64,000 nt of DNA, from assembly GCF_016598485.1 (NCBI RefSeq), contig NZ_JAEMUW010000005.1, positions 124,001-188,000 of the forward strand, read 5' to 3'. A model generated the notes under the pieces. The model had not been told where the DNA came from. It made no database searches and saw only the letters and a program-made list of their open reading frames with translations. Both the position numbers and the translations under genes were made by a program. Source of the DNA: Micromonospora coerulea. GTDB taxonomy: Bacteria > Actinomycetota > Actinomycetes > Mycobacteriales > Micromonosporaceae. Positions 48,984 through 57,208 of this stretch are shown in pieces. Position 1 is the first letter of the stretch. Each line of letters opens with the position of its first letter.

Positions 48984-49060
48984 CGGTGGACGAGGGATCC
49001 GGCCCCACACCGGCTGCCGTCCACGACGGACGGGAGTCGGCGGGCCATCGGGCCGGCCAC

Positions 49061-49092
49061 CCGTCGTCGCGCCCCCGGGGGCGCGACGACGG
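49061..49092. terminator. Bidirectional terminator between the ABC exporter and thrS-like genes
   Basis: CCGTCGTCGCGCCCCC and its exact complement are back to back (49061-49076, 49077-49092), a perfect 16-base palindrome. It lies between two convergent stop codons (48983 and 49103). Confidence 0.75.
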
Positions 49093-49102
49093 AGGCGCCG
49101 CA

Positions 49103-50320
49103 TCAGTGCTCCGGCAGCAGGTCGCCGGAACGGGCGGCGACCACCCGCTCGATCAGCCCCAGGGCGTCGGCGACGGGCATCGGGGCCAGCCCGCGACCGT
49201 CGCGGAGCCGCAGCGAGACCGCGCCGTCGGCCACCTCGCGCGGACCCACCACGCCGACGTACGGGATGCGGCGGCGGGCGGCGTCGCGGATCCGGGCGCC
49301 CAGCGAGCCGGCCACGTCGACCTCGGCCCGCAGCCCGGCCGCCTCGGCCCGGCGGACCACGTCGACGGCTGGCCCGGCCTGCCCCTCGTCGACCGGGAGC
49401 AGGAGCAGCTGGACCGGGGCGTACCAGGCCGGGAAGGCGCCCGCGTGCACCTCGATCAGGTACGCGAAGAGCCGCTCCATGCTGCCGACCAGGCTCCGGT
49501 GCACCAGCACCGGCCGCCGCCGCGACCCGTCCGCGTCGGTGTACGACAGGTCGAACTTCTCCGGCTTGTCGAAGTCGAGCTGGATGGTGGAGATGGTGGA
49601 CTCCCGGCCGGCCGCGTCGACGATCTGGATGTCGATCTTCGGCCCGTAGAAGGCCGCCTCCCCGGGCTCCTCGGTGAAGTCCACCCCGTCGAGCGCGGCG
49701 CGGAGCAGTTCCTCGGCCCGGGCCCACTGGGCGTCGTCACCGACGTACTTCTCGCCGGGCCCGCGCAGCGACAGCCGGAACGCGGCCGGTCGTACGCCCA
49801 GCGCGGCGTGCGCCTCGCGGATCAGCCGCAGGATCTCGCGGACCTCGTCCCCGACCTGCTCCAGCGCGCAGAAGTTGTGCGCGTCGTTCAGCGAGATGGC
49901 GCGCACCCGGGACAGCCCGCCCAGCACCCCGGAGCGCTCCGCCCGGTACATCCCGCCCAGCTCGGCGATCCGCAGCGGCAGCTCCCGGTAGGAGCGGCCG
50001 CGGGCGCGGAACACCAGCGCGTGGTGCGGGCAGAGCGCCGGCCGGAGCACGAACTCGTCGTCGGCGCTCAGCCGCATCGCCGGGAACATGTCGTCGGCGA
50101 AGTAGCCCAGGTGCCCGGAGAGTTCGAACAGCTCCCGTTTGCCCAGCGGCGGCGAGTAGACGTGCCGGTAGCCGGCCAGGCGCTCCAGGTCGCGGACGTA
50201 CTCCTCCACCGCGTGCCGGGCCGCGGCGCCGGCCGGCAGCCAGATGGGCAGACCGGCGCCCGCGAGCGGGTCGGAGACGAACAGCTCCAGCTCCCGGCCG
50301 AGCCTGCGGTGGTCGATCAT
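49103..50320 (-). CDS. Short threonyl-tRNA synthetase lacking TGS and editing domains
   Basis: The 405-residue class II synthetase charges tRNA-Thr. Only the catalytic core (about 20-300) and the anticodon-binding domain (about 301-405) are present; usual ThrRS is about 650-690 residues with N-terminal TGS and editing domains. The zinc ligands are intact: Cys97 (PALCPHH), His148 (NDAHNF) and His274 (VLVHRS), as is motif 2 Arg126 (MYRAE). It is probably a second ThrRS, with the housekeeping one elsewhere. A 17-residue leader peptide with Thr-Thr-Thr and a terminator hairpin precede it. GGAGAGC lies upstream of the ATG. Confidence 0.88.
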   Translation of the reverse strand: MIDHRRLGRELELFVSDPLAGAGLPIWLPAGAAARHAVEEYVRDLERLAGYRHVYSPPLGKRELFELSGHLGYFADDMFPAMRLSADDEFVLRPALCPHHALVFRARGRSYRELPLRIAELGGMYRAERSGVLGGLSRVRAISLNDAHNFCALEQVGDEVREILRLIREAHAALGVRPAAFRLSLRGPGEKYVGDDAQWARAEELLRAALDGVDFTEEPGEAAFYGPKIDIQIVDAAGRESTISTIQLDFDKPEKFDLSYTDADGSRRRPVLVHRSLVGSMERLFAYLIEVHAGAFPAWYAPVQLLLLPVDEGQAGPAVDVVRRAEAAGLRAEVDVAGSLGARIRDAARRRIPYVGVVGPREVADGAVSLRLRDGRGLAPMPVADALGLIERVVAARSGDLLPEH

Positions 50321-50374
50321 GTCGCTCTCCTTGATCGGGTACGACCCGGAGGCGAGCTGGCCCGGAACGCGACG

Positions 50375-50403
50375 AGGCCCCGGGGCGGTTCGCCCCGGGG
50401 CCT
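50375..50403 (-). terminator. Attenuator hairpin in the thrS-like leader
   Basis: Perfect 13-base arms (50375-50387, 50391-50403) with a 3-base loop form a very stable stem between the leader-peptide stop (50418) and the synthetase start (50320). An upstream hairpin (50428-50435 with 50440-50447) begins at the third Thr codon. Its distal arm carries CCCCGG on the transcript, which could instead pair with CCGGGG of the terminator. Confidence 0.7.
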
Positions 50404-50417
50404 GGTCGACGGTTACG

Positions 50418-50471
50418 TCAGCGTGGCACGCCGGGGATTCCCGGCGTCGTGGTCACCACTGCGCTGCGCAT
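50418..50471 (-). CDS. Threonine leader peptide (attenuator)
   Basis: This 17-codon open frame reads MRSAVVTTTPGIPGVPR and then TGA. The three consecutive Thr codons (ACC ACG ACG), the position just before a strong terminator hairpin and the threonyl-tRNA synthetase gene downstream are the hallmarks of ribosome-mediated attenuation. When charged tRNA-Thr is scarce, the ribosome would stall at these codons and favour the alternative hairpin, allowing read-through. The ribosome site before its ATG is weak. Confidence 0.7.
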   Translation of the reverse strand: MRSAVVTTTPGIPGVPR

Positions 50472-50828
50472 GCGGCGACGGTACGCGCGCGTCGTCGCCG
50501 CGCGCACCCGGATTTCGGGGCGCGGTCGACGGAGAGGGGGCGGGTCGCCGGCACGGGACCTGCCGGCGACCCGCGGCGGCCCGGTCGTCAGGAACGGGGG
50601 ACCCGACGCCCATGGGGCCGCGCGCCGACCACGGTACGCCGACGACCGCCGATCCGCCGCCCGAAGCGGCGCCGGAAGCCACGCCGACGTCCCGTCACAT
50701 CCGGCGTCGCCGGGTCGTTCACATTCAGTGGGCCTGCCGTGTCAGCGGTCACCACCGGCCAGGTCCCCGCCCGGTGACGCCGGACACGCCGTCAGGCTCG
50801 GTGCAGGCAATCGGGGGAGACCGGCGAG
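50472..50828. other. Non-coding gap with divergent promoters
   Basis: About 360 bases separate the thrS leader from the DedA gene. The two promoters must lie here. Frames open on both strands have poor codon bias and no ribosome sites, and I see no further repeat or RNA that I can support. Confidence 0.5.
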
Positions 50829-51446
50829 GTGGCAGTCGTGGCCCAACTCATCACTGACGTCGCGTCGCCGACGTGGGCGTACCTCGCACTGCTGGGGTTG
50901 CTCGTCGCCGACGCCTTCGTACCGGTCATCCCGACCCAGGTCGTCATGATCACCAGCGGCGCGCTGACCGTGTACGGCGGGCTGAGCCTGCCGCTCACCA
51001 TCGCCGTCGGCGCGCTCGGCGTCTTCGCCGGGGACCTGGCCTGCTACCTGCTCGGCCGGCGCGCCCCGGACCGGCGGCAGCCCCGGCACGTGATGCCCGG
51101 CCGGGCGCGCCGGATGGCCGGCAAGGTCACCCGGGGCCTGCGCGAACCGGGACCGCTGGTGATCCTGCTCTGCCGCTTCGTGCCGGGTGGCCGGATGGCC
51201 GCCTGCTTCTCCGCCGGGCGCAGCCGCTACCCGTACCGGTTGTTCGTGGTCTACGAGGCCGCCGCGGCGGCCGGCTGGGCGACGTACGGAACGCTGGTCG
51301 GGCACCTCGGCGGGACCGCGCTGACCCAGTCGGCCTGGCGGATGGCGCTGATCGCCGGCGCCGCCGCGGTCGGCTTCGCGGCCGCAGGCTGGGCGATCAC
51401 CGCGATCGGCGCCCGTAACGCGCGCGCCGAGGTCCCGGTCGACTGA
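50829..51446 (+). CDS. DedA/VTT family membrane protein
   Basis: The 205-residue protein has four or five hydrophobic segments and the DedA pattern: FVPVIPTQVVMITSGAL, GVFAGDLACYLLGRRA, then the loop RFVPGGRMAACFSAGRSRYPYRLF with the conserved arginine. DedA proteins act in lipid flipping and membrane homeostasis. GGGGGAG lies upstream of the GTG. It is monocistronic, with a terminator stem right after it. Confidence 0.85.
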   Translation: MAVVAQLITDVASPTWAYLALLGLLVADAFVPVIPTQVVMITSGALTVYGGLSLPLTIAVGALGVFAGDLACYLLGRRAPDRRQPRHVMPGRARRMAGKVTRGLREPGPLVILLCRFVPGGRMAACFSAGRSRYPYRLFVVYEAAAAAGWATYGTLVGHLGGTALTQSAWRMALIAGAAAVGFAAAGWAITAIGARNARAEVPVD

Positions 51447-51466
51447 CCGCCGCTCGCACCGGGTGC

Positions 51467-51500
51467 TGCGGCTGTTGTCGCCGCGGCGGCAACAGCCGCA
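51467..51500 (+). terminator. Terminator after the DedA gene
   Basis: TGCGGCTGTTGTCGCC (51467-51482) pairs with GGCGGCAACAGCCGCA (51485-51500) at all but one position. It starts 21 bases after the stop codon. Confidence 0.65.
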
Positions 51501-51592
51501 CCCGATGGGGCGCCCTCTAGGGGTCCTCCCGGGGATCGATGTCGGTGGCGGTCCCGGATCCGCTTCGGGTGCCCTCGGCGACAGGCTGAGGC

Positions 51593-52197
51593 ATGCCTGG
51601 AACCCGGACCCGTGGCCTGCTCGCCCTCGGCGGGATCGCCGTGGCGGCGATGCTCGCCGTACTCGGTCATGTCCAAGTGAACGACGACCTGGACCCGTGG
51701 TCGCTGACCGTCAGCGACTTCGCCGTCTCCGACCGGGGCGGCGTGATCGACGTGGCGATGGCGGTGCTCGCCGCGGCCACCGCCGTCCTGATCCCGGTTC
51801 TCCGTCGGCTCGGGGCGGGTCGGCCGGCGGGCGTCCTGCTGGGCGCGTGGACCGCCGGGCTGGTGGTCGCCGCGCTGGTGCCGACCAACGAGCCGGGCGC
51901 GCCCATGGATGCCGGCGCCTACCTGCACCGGTACGCCTCGGTGGTCGCCTTCCTCGCCCTGCCGCTCGCCGGGTGGCTGCTCGCCCGGCACCGGGGCCGC
52001 GCCGCCTCCTGGCTGCGCGCCCTCGCGCTGACCAGCCTGGCCTTCGCCGCGGCCATGATCTGGTCCGCCTACCCCGGCGACCGGGTGCTGCTCGGCCTGG
52101 CCGAACGGCTGCTGATCCTCACCGAGGTCGGCCTGCTCGCCGTGGTGGCGGCGAGCCTGGTCCGCCGGCCCGACGGGAACGGCACCGAGGTTGACCT
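51593..52197 (+). CDS. DUF998 family membrane protein, 3' end unclear
   Basis: The coding part of about 200 residues has six hydrophobic helices and the DUF998 layout: VNDDLDPWSLTVSDFAVSDRGGVIDVAMAVLA near the start and YPGDRVLLGLAERLLILTE near the end. The problem is the stop. In this frame none occurs until 53944, which would run antisense through the whole lpdA gene. A shift of one base near 52190 would end the protein at the TGA 52192-52194. The end given here is where family-like sequence stops. The start is ATG at 51593. Confidence 0.55.
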
Positions 52198-52258
52198 CAC
52201 CCAGGGGCCGACCAGCCGCACGATCGGCCCGGGGGAGGAGGAGGGGGAAGGAGCGGGG

Positions 52259-53662
52259 TTACTCCAGTTCGTGGAGCATGAGCTGGCGGGCGGCCTCGGT
52301 GATGGAGCCGGAGAGGCTCGGGTAGATGGTGATGGTCTGGGCCAGCTCGTTCACCGTGAGGTTGTTCTCCACCGCCATGGTGATCGGCAGGATCAGCTCG
52401 CTGGCCTTCGGCGCCACGACCACGCCGCCGATCACCTGGCCGCTCGCCGGCCGGCAGAACAGCTTCACGAAGCCGTCGGCCAGGTCGGCCATCTTCGCCC
52501 GGGCGTTGCCGGACAGCGGCAGCATCACCTGGCGGGCGGGGACCTTGCCGGAGTCCACCTCGTCCTGCGAGACGCCGACGGTGGCCAGCTCCGGGTCGGT
52601 GAAGACGTTCGCGGCGACGGTACGCAGCCGCAGTGGCCGGACCGCCTCGCCGAGCGCGTGCCACATCGCGATCCGGCCCTGCATGGCGGCGACGCTGGCC
52701 AGCGGCAGCACCCCGGTGCAGTCGCCGGCGGCGTAGACGCCGGGGACGTTGGTGCGGGACACCCGGTCGACCGTGACGTAGCCGCCCCGGGCCAGCTGCA
52801 CGCCGTACTCGGCGAGCCCCAGGCCGGCGGTGTTCGGGACCGAGCCGACGGCGATCAGCGCGTGCGAGCCGTGCACCTTGCGACCATCGGAGAGCTCGAC
52901 CTCCACGCCGTCGTCGGTCCGGCGGACCGCGTCGGCGCGGGAGTTGTTGAGGATGCTCATGCCCCGGTTGCGGAACACCCGCTCGATGGCCATCGCCGCG
53001 TCCGCGTCCTCGTGCGGCATCACCCGGTCCCGGCTGGAGACCAGGGTGACCTGGACGCCCATCGCCAGGTACGCGCTGGCGAACTCGGCACCGGTGACGC
53101 CGGAGCCGACCACGATCAGGTGCTCGGGCAGCTCCGGCAGGTCGTACACCTGGCGCCAGGTCAGGATGCGCTCGCCGTCCGGCACCGCGGTGGGGAGCTG
53201 GCGCGGGGTCGCGCCGGTGGCGATCAGCACGGTGGAGGCGGCGATGGAGTACTCGTCGGCGCCGTCGGCCGGCGTCACGATCACCCGGTGGGTGTGACCG
53301 AGCGTGTCCTCGCCCAGCCGGGCGGTGCCGGCGACGAACTCCACCCCGGCCTTGATCAGCTTGGTGTGGATGTCGGCCGACTGGGCCAGCGCGAGCCGCT
53401 TCACCCGGCCGTGCACCGCCCGGGCGTCGACGGTGACCGCCTCCAGCCCGTCGGAGTGCACCCCGAACTCCTCGGTGTCCCGGTAGCCGGTCACCACCTC
53501 CGAGCTGGCGATGAAGGTCTTCGACGGGACGCAGTCGGAGAGCACGCAGGCGCCGCCGGCCCCCTCCGCCTCGACCACGGTGACATCGGCGTCGAGCTGG
53601 GCGGCGACCAGCGCCGCCTCGTATCCGGCCGGCCCGCCGCCGATGATCACGATCTGGCTCAC
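52259..53662 (-). CDS. lpdA: NAD(P)H-quinone dehydrogenase LpdA-like flavoprotein
   Basis: The 467-residue pyridine-disulfide oxidoreductase has the FAD loop IGGGPAGYEAAL, a redox pair Cys39/Cys44 in GGACVLSDCVPSK, the NAD loop VVGSGVTGAEFASAY and the second FAD motif VYAAGDCTGVLPLAS. The C-terminal His-Glu pair of lipoamide dehydrogenases is not evident (LPITMAVENNLTVNEL). This fits the Rv3303c LpdA type, which reduces quinones and not lipoamide. The ATG follows GAGGGGCG. The same neighbours occur in M. tuberculosis. Confidence 0.92.
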   Translation of the reverse strand: MSQIVIIGGGPAGYEAALVAAQLDADVTVVEAEGAGGACVLSDCVPSKTFIASSEVVTGYRDTEEFGVHSDGLEAVTVDARAVHGRVKRLALAQSADIHTKLIKAGVEFVAGTARLGEDTLGHTHRVIVTPADGADEYSIAASTVLIATGATPRQLPTAVPDGERILTWRQVYDLPELPEHLIVVGSGVTGAEFASAYLAMGVQVTLVSSRDRVMPHEDADAAMAIERVFRNRGMSILNNSRADAVRRTDDGVEVELSDGRKVHGSHALIAVGSVPNTAGLGLAEYGVQLARGGYVTVDRVSRTNVPGVYAAGDCTGVLPLASVAAMQGRIAMWHALGEAVRPLRLRTVAANVFTDPELATVGVSQDEVDSGKVPARQVMLPLSGNARAKMADLADGFVKLFCRPASGQVIGGVVVAPKASELILPITMAVENNLTVNELAQTITIYPSLSGSITEAARQLMLHELE

Positions 53663-53768
53663 AGCGCTCGCCCCTCGTCAGTTCTCACAGTGACTTTCTT
53701 CTCCCCCACGCGCTCGACACGCACCGTCGTATTCTCCCCCACCCGCCGGGCGGGCTATCGTCATCGCC

Positions 53769-54224
53769 GTGCGTCATTACGCCGCTTACGGCTCAAACCT
53801 GGATCCCGCCCGGATGCGCGCCTACTGCCCGCATTCGCCGATGGTGGGCATCGGCTGGCTGGAGGGGTGGCGGCTCACCTTCGCGGGCGAGGACGTCATC
53901 GGCTGGGAGGGCTCGGTCAGCACCGTGGTCGAGTCCCCGGGTGACCGGGTCTTCGTGGCGCTGTACGACATCCACCCCTACGACGCCGCCCAGCTCGACG
54001 AGATCGAGGGCGTGACCGCCGGGACGTACCGCAAGCTCACCGTCCGCGTCTCGACCCTGGACGGGGATGTGACCGCGTGGGTCTACGTCTTCGACGGCTA
54101 CGAGGGCGGCCTGCCGACCTCGTGGTACCTGTCGGAGATCGCGAACGCGGCGGAGAAGGCGGGCGCGCCGGACGACTACGTCACCGAGCTGCGGTCCCGC
54201 CCCACCGGCACCGCGTCGGCGTAG
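53769..54224 (+). CDS. Gamma-glutamylcyclotransferase family protein
   Basis: The 151-residue protein has the BtrG/GGCT fold: AAYGSNLDPARM at the nucleotide-like loop, the catalytic glutamate (probably Glu80) in LDEIEG, and YVFDGYEGGLPTSWYL. Members cleave gamma-glutamyl groups to 5-oxoproline; the substrate here is unknown. The gene is divergent from lpdA, as is Rv3304 in M. tuberculosis. The start is GTG. Confidence 0.86.
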   Translation: MRHYAAYGSNLDPARMRAYCPHSPMVGIGWLEGWRLTFAGEDVIGWEGSVSTVVESPGDRVFVALYDIHPYDAAQLDEIEGVTAGTYRKLTVRVSTLDGDVTAWVYVFDGYEGGLPTSWYLSEIANAAEKAGAPDDYVTELRSRPTGTASA

Positions 54225-54317
54225 CGCGTATCGCACGCCTCCAGTCTGCTCCGGCCGCCGCCCCGACCGCCCGCCGACCCCTGACCGGGTCGTCAACGCC
54301 ACACGTCGGCGGCGGGG

Positions 54318-55277
54318 TCAGCCAGCGGCCTTGATCACCAGCTCGTACATGTCGACGGCCCGCACCTCGCGCAGCCCCACCGACCGGTAGAGGGAGAGCG
54401 GGGCGGTCAGGTTGGTCAGGTCGACCCCGAGGCCGGCGCTGGCCCGGCCCTTGGCCGCGTACCCGGCGAAGGCGTGGGCCAGCAGCGCCGCCCCCACCCC
54501 CCGGCGCCGCCACTCGGGCAGCACGGCCAGGTTCTTCACCCAGCCCTCGTTCTGGTCGAGCCCCTGTCCGGAGGACTGGAGCACGCCGGCCGGCTCCCCG
54601 TCCACCTCGGCCACCCACCACTCGTCCCACGCCGTGTCGGCGCCGAACCGGGCCCGCCAGGCGGCATAGTCCTGCGGCTCGTAGTCGAGGGTGTCCCGGA
54701 ACGCGATGTCGTAGACCCGGTGGAAGGTGCGCAGGTCCGCCTCGTCGTCGGCACGGACCGGACGGACCGTCACGCCGGTCGGCGGAGCCGGCGGGGCGGC
54801 CGGCAGCCCGGCCAGCGGACGACTCATCCGGACGTACCGCTTGACCAGGGCGAATCCGGCGTCGAGGAGGATCTTCCGCCACTGCTCCTCGGGCTCGTAC
54901 GCGGCGCACCGGACGGTGAGCGACGGCAGGCCCCGCTCGGCGGCCCGCTCACCGACCCGGGCGAGCTGCCGGTCCAGCAGCGGGGCGCGGAGCGCGGACC
55001 CGCGGTCGGGGTCGACGTACACCTCGACGAACTCGCGTCCCTTTCCGGTCGGGTTGTCGACGGTCGCCCAGGCGACGACCGCGGCATCCGGGTCCAGCCC
55101 GAGCCAGGAGTCCACCGCCGGGTCGAAGTTCGGTGCGGTCAGGCACTCCGCCACGTCCTCGGCGGAGAAGTCGGGGTAGCCGATGGCGAAGGTGTCGGCG
55201 GCGTGCACCACCGCGAGGATCACCGGTACATCGTCGAGGGTGGATCGGCGGGTGGTCCAGGCGGCGGGGAGCGTCAC
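54318..55277 (-). CDS. Tandem GNAT acetyltransferase
   Basis: The 319-residue protein has two GNAT domains. The N-terminal one (about 10-150) lacks a good acetyl-CoA loop and may be structural. The C-terminal one (about 165-319) has the loop PEWRRRGVGAALLAHAF and the closing YRSVGLREV. The arrangement recalls mycothiol synthase (MshD) but the sequence is not clearly that. The GTG start at 55277 is used (VTLPAAWTTRR). Confidence 0.8.
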   Translation of the reverse strand: MTLPAAWTTRRSTLDDVPVILAVVHAADTFAIGYPDFSAEDVAECLTAPNFDPAVDSWLGLDPDAAVVAWATVDNPTGKGREFVEVYVDPDRGSALRAPLLDRQLARVGERAAERGLPSLTVRCAAYEPEEQWRKILLDAGFALVKRYVRMSRPLAGLPAAPPAPPTGVTVRPVRADDEADLRTFHRVYDIAFRDTLDYEPQDYAAWRARFGADTAWDEWWVAEVDGEPAGVLQSSGQGLDQNEGWVKNLAVLPEWRRRGVGAALLAHAFAGYAAKGRASAGLGVDLTNLTAPLSLYRSVGLREVRAVDMYELVIKAAG

Positions 55278-55335
55278 GCCGCCGATCCTGGCAGGCGGCC
55301 CGCCTGCCGCGCCGCCCATTTTTTGCCCGGCCGCC

Positions 55336-55414
55336 GGGGAAGCCGGCCCGGCCTGGCCGGCGGCGAAGCCGGCACCCGGCCGCCGGGACCAGCCGCGGCG
55401 AAGCCGGCACCCGG
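55336..55414. repeat. Short direct repeats
   Basis: CGGCGAAGCCGGCACCCGG occurs identically at 55361-55379 and 55396-55414, 35 bases apart. A degenerate third copy (GGGGAAGCCGGC) begins at 55336. They lie in the gap between two minus-strand genes. Confidence 0.6.
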
Positions 55415-55452
55415 TCCGTTGGCACCAGCCGGCGGGGCAGTCGGCGCACCGG

Positions 55453-56205
55453 TCAGCCCGCCGGGGCCGGCCGGCGCAGGTGCAGCCGGGCGGCGGTGAG
55501 CAGGTCGAGCAACTCCGCCCCCTCCCCTGGTGCGAGCACCCGGAACGCGGCCGAGGCCAGCCGGTCGGTCACCGCCTCCGCCCAGAGCCGCCGCCGGACC
55601 AGCGGCCCCACCGGCGGGTACGGCGGCGGCCAGCCGCACGCGGCGGCGCCCGCCTCGCCCTCCGGCCCAGCCAGTACCGCCTCCAGCGGGCTCATCCCGG
55701 CGGCCCGGACGGCGAGCAGGTACGCCCCGGCGAAGTGCTCCCGCAGCAGGAGCAGCGCGACGGCCGTCCGGGCGCCCGGCGACCGGTCCGGCACCGGCAT
55801 GGCCCGCCAGGCGGCGAAGAGCGGCATCCCGCTCGCCTCGGCCGCGTCGACCGTCCGTTCCAGCAGGCCGACGAGCCGGGCCACCCCCGGCGCGGCGCCG
55901 AGGTGCTGGACGCCCCAGCGACAGCACTCGGCGAGGTTCGCGGCGGCCACCTCCAGGGGCGGCACCGTCCGGGCGGCGGCGTCCCACCCGTCGGCGACCG
56001 CGTCGGGGGCGATGAAGCCGAGGGCGGCGGCGACCGTCTCGGCGCGGACGTCGCCGAGCGCGCCCGCGCGGCCGGTGATGTAGAACGCCCAGCCGGAGAT
56101 GCCGAGCAGCCGGGCCCGGCGCAGCGTCCCCGGGCAGCGGCTGAACGCCTCCCCGAGCTCCAGCACCAGCGGCTTGCTGGCGGCGGCGACCTGTTCCGGG
56201 GTCAT
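55453..56205 (-). CDS. SCO6745 family protein
   Basis: The 250-residue soluble protein is mostly helical. The pattern GWAFYITGRAGALGDVRAETVAAALGFIAPDAVADGWDAA matches, by memory of the family, the conserved FWxGYFAGRAAPLG region of SCO6745-type proteins. These end in a helix-rich domain once annotated as HTH. No enzyme motif is visible. The ATG start begins MTPEQVAAASKP. It is probably co-transcribed with the coiled-coil gene upstream. Confidence 0.65.
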   Translation of the reverse strand: MTPEQVAAASKPLVLELGEAFSRCPGTLRRARLLGISGWAFYITGRAGALGDVRAETVAAALGFIAPDAVADGWDAAARTVPPLEVAAANLAECCRWGVQHLGAAPGVARLVGLLERTVDAAEASGMPLFAAWRAMPVPDRSPGARTAVALLLLREHFAGAYLLAVRAAGMSPLEAVLAGPEGEAGAAACGWPPPYPPVGPLVRRRLWAEAVTDRLASAAFRVLAPGEGAELLDLLTAARLHLRRPAPAG

Positions 56206-56266
56206 CCGCCGGACACCGCAGCGGGGGGTGCGGACACGGTCCGTCCACCGTGGTCATCCATCCCGA

Positions 56267-57205
56267 TCAGTCTGCCCGCTGGCCGTCCGCGGCGGCATCC
56301 CCCTCTTCGGCGTCCAGCGCCTCCACCGCGGCCTCGACCTCGCCGACGCGCCGACGGGCGGTGGTCACCGTCCGTTCGGCGGCCCGCCGGGCGAGCTTGG
56401 CGCGGCTCAGCTCCTGCTCGGCGACGGCCCGCCGGCGCTCCAGCTCGGCCAGTTCGGTCTCGATCCGGTCCAGCTCCGCCGCGCCGTTTTGAGCGGACCG
56501 GGTGGCGCCGGCCAGCTCCGCCTCGGCGCGTTCCTGGTCGGTTCGGGCCTGGGTCAGCTCCCGCTCCAGCGCCCGGCGGCGCCGGGCCCGCTCGGCCCGG
56601 GCGGCCCGGTCCGCGGCCCGCTCGTCGCGGGACCGCCGGGCCTCGGCCCGCTCGGCCGCCCGATCCGGTACGGGAGGTTCCTCCGCCCCGCCGGTGACCA
56701 GCCGCAGCTGCGGGCGGGGCACCTCGCCGAAGCCGGCGTAGCTGGTGGCCCGCAGCAGCCGGCCCGTGCGGACCTGCTCGGCCACCTCGCCGTCGGAGAG
56801 CGCGGCGTTGAGGGTCGCCTCCACCTCGGCCAGCGGCAGCTTCCCGGCCGGCGGGGCCTCCCCGCTCTCGGCGGCCAGCCGGCGCACCTCGGCCACCAGG
56901 GCGCCGACCACGGCCCGGCGCTGGGCGGTGAGTTCGCGGAGTTTGGCGCCGCGCAGGTCACGCTGCGCGGCCCGGAGCGCCTCGGCGAGCTGCCCGAGGT
57001 CGGCGACCAGCTCGGGGCGGCGGATGGCGAGCAGGTTGACCAGCCAGGCCGCCACGGTGGGGCGGCGCAGCCGGGCGACTTCGCGAGCGGTGGCCGGGTC
57101 GCCGGCCCGCTTCGCCTCGGCGACGGCGGCGTCCCGGGCCGCGACGAACCGGTCCGGCGGCGTCGCGTAGAGCCGCTGGACCAGCTCGCGGGGCAGGCCG
57201 GCCAC
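56267..57205 (-). CDS. Coiled-coil protein of unknown function
   Basis: The 312-residue product has an N-terminal helical domain (MAGLPRELVQRLYATPPDRFVAARDAAVAEAK, then RPTVAAWLVNLLA). A middle part follows with LRATSYAGFGEVPRPQLRLV, and a long C-terminal coiled coil of about 130 residues is very rich in Arg, Ala and Glu. I know similar unnamed proteins in other actinomycetes, but no function. Its ATG is three bases before the stop of the upstream MBL gene. Confidence 0.65.
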   Translation of the reverse strand: MAGLPRELVQRLYATPPDRFVAARDAAVAEAKRAGDPATAREVARLRRPTVAAWLVNLLAIRRPELVADLGQLAEALRAAQRDLRGAKLRELTAQRRAVVGALVAEVRRLAAESGEAPPAGKLPLAEVEATLNAALSDGEVAEQVRTGRLLRATSYAGFGEVPRPQLRLVTGGAEEPPVPDRAAERAEARRSRDERAADRAARAERARRRRALERELTQARTDQERAEAELAGATRSAQNGAAELDRIETELAELERRRAVAEQELSRAKLARRAAERTVTTARRRVGEVEAAVEALDAEEGDAAADGQRAD

Positions 57206-57208
57206 CGG

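Noticed and set aside
47016..49727. A 903-codon minus-strand open frame opposite the ABC exporter
   Set aside because: Antisense shadow. The plus strand has complete Walker and signature motifs.
50320..50480. T-box riboswitch upstream of the thrS-like gene
   Set aside because: No T-box consensus (TGGNACCGCG-type) or specifier loop was found. The Thr-codon leader peptide explains the hairpins better.
55274..56257. A longer minus-strand frame overlapping the SCO6745-type gene
   Set aside because: Different frame, Gly/Arg/Pro-rich without motifs; the 55453-56205 frame has the family pattern.
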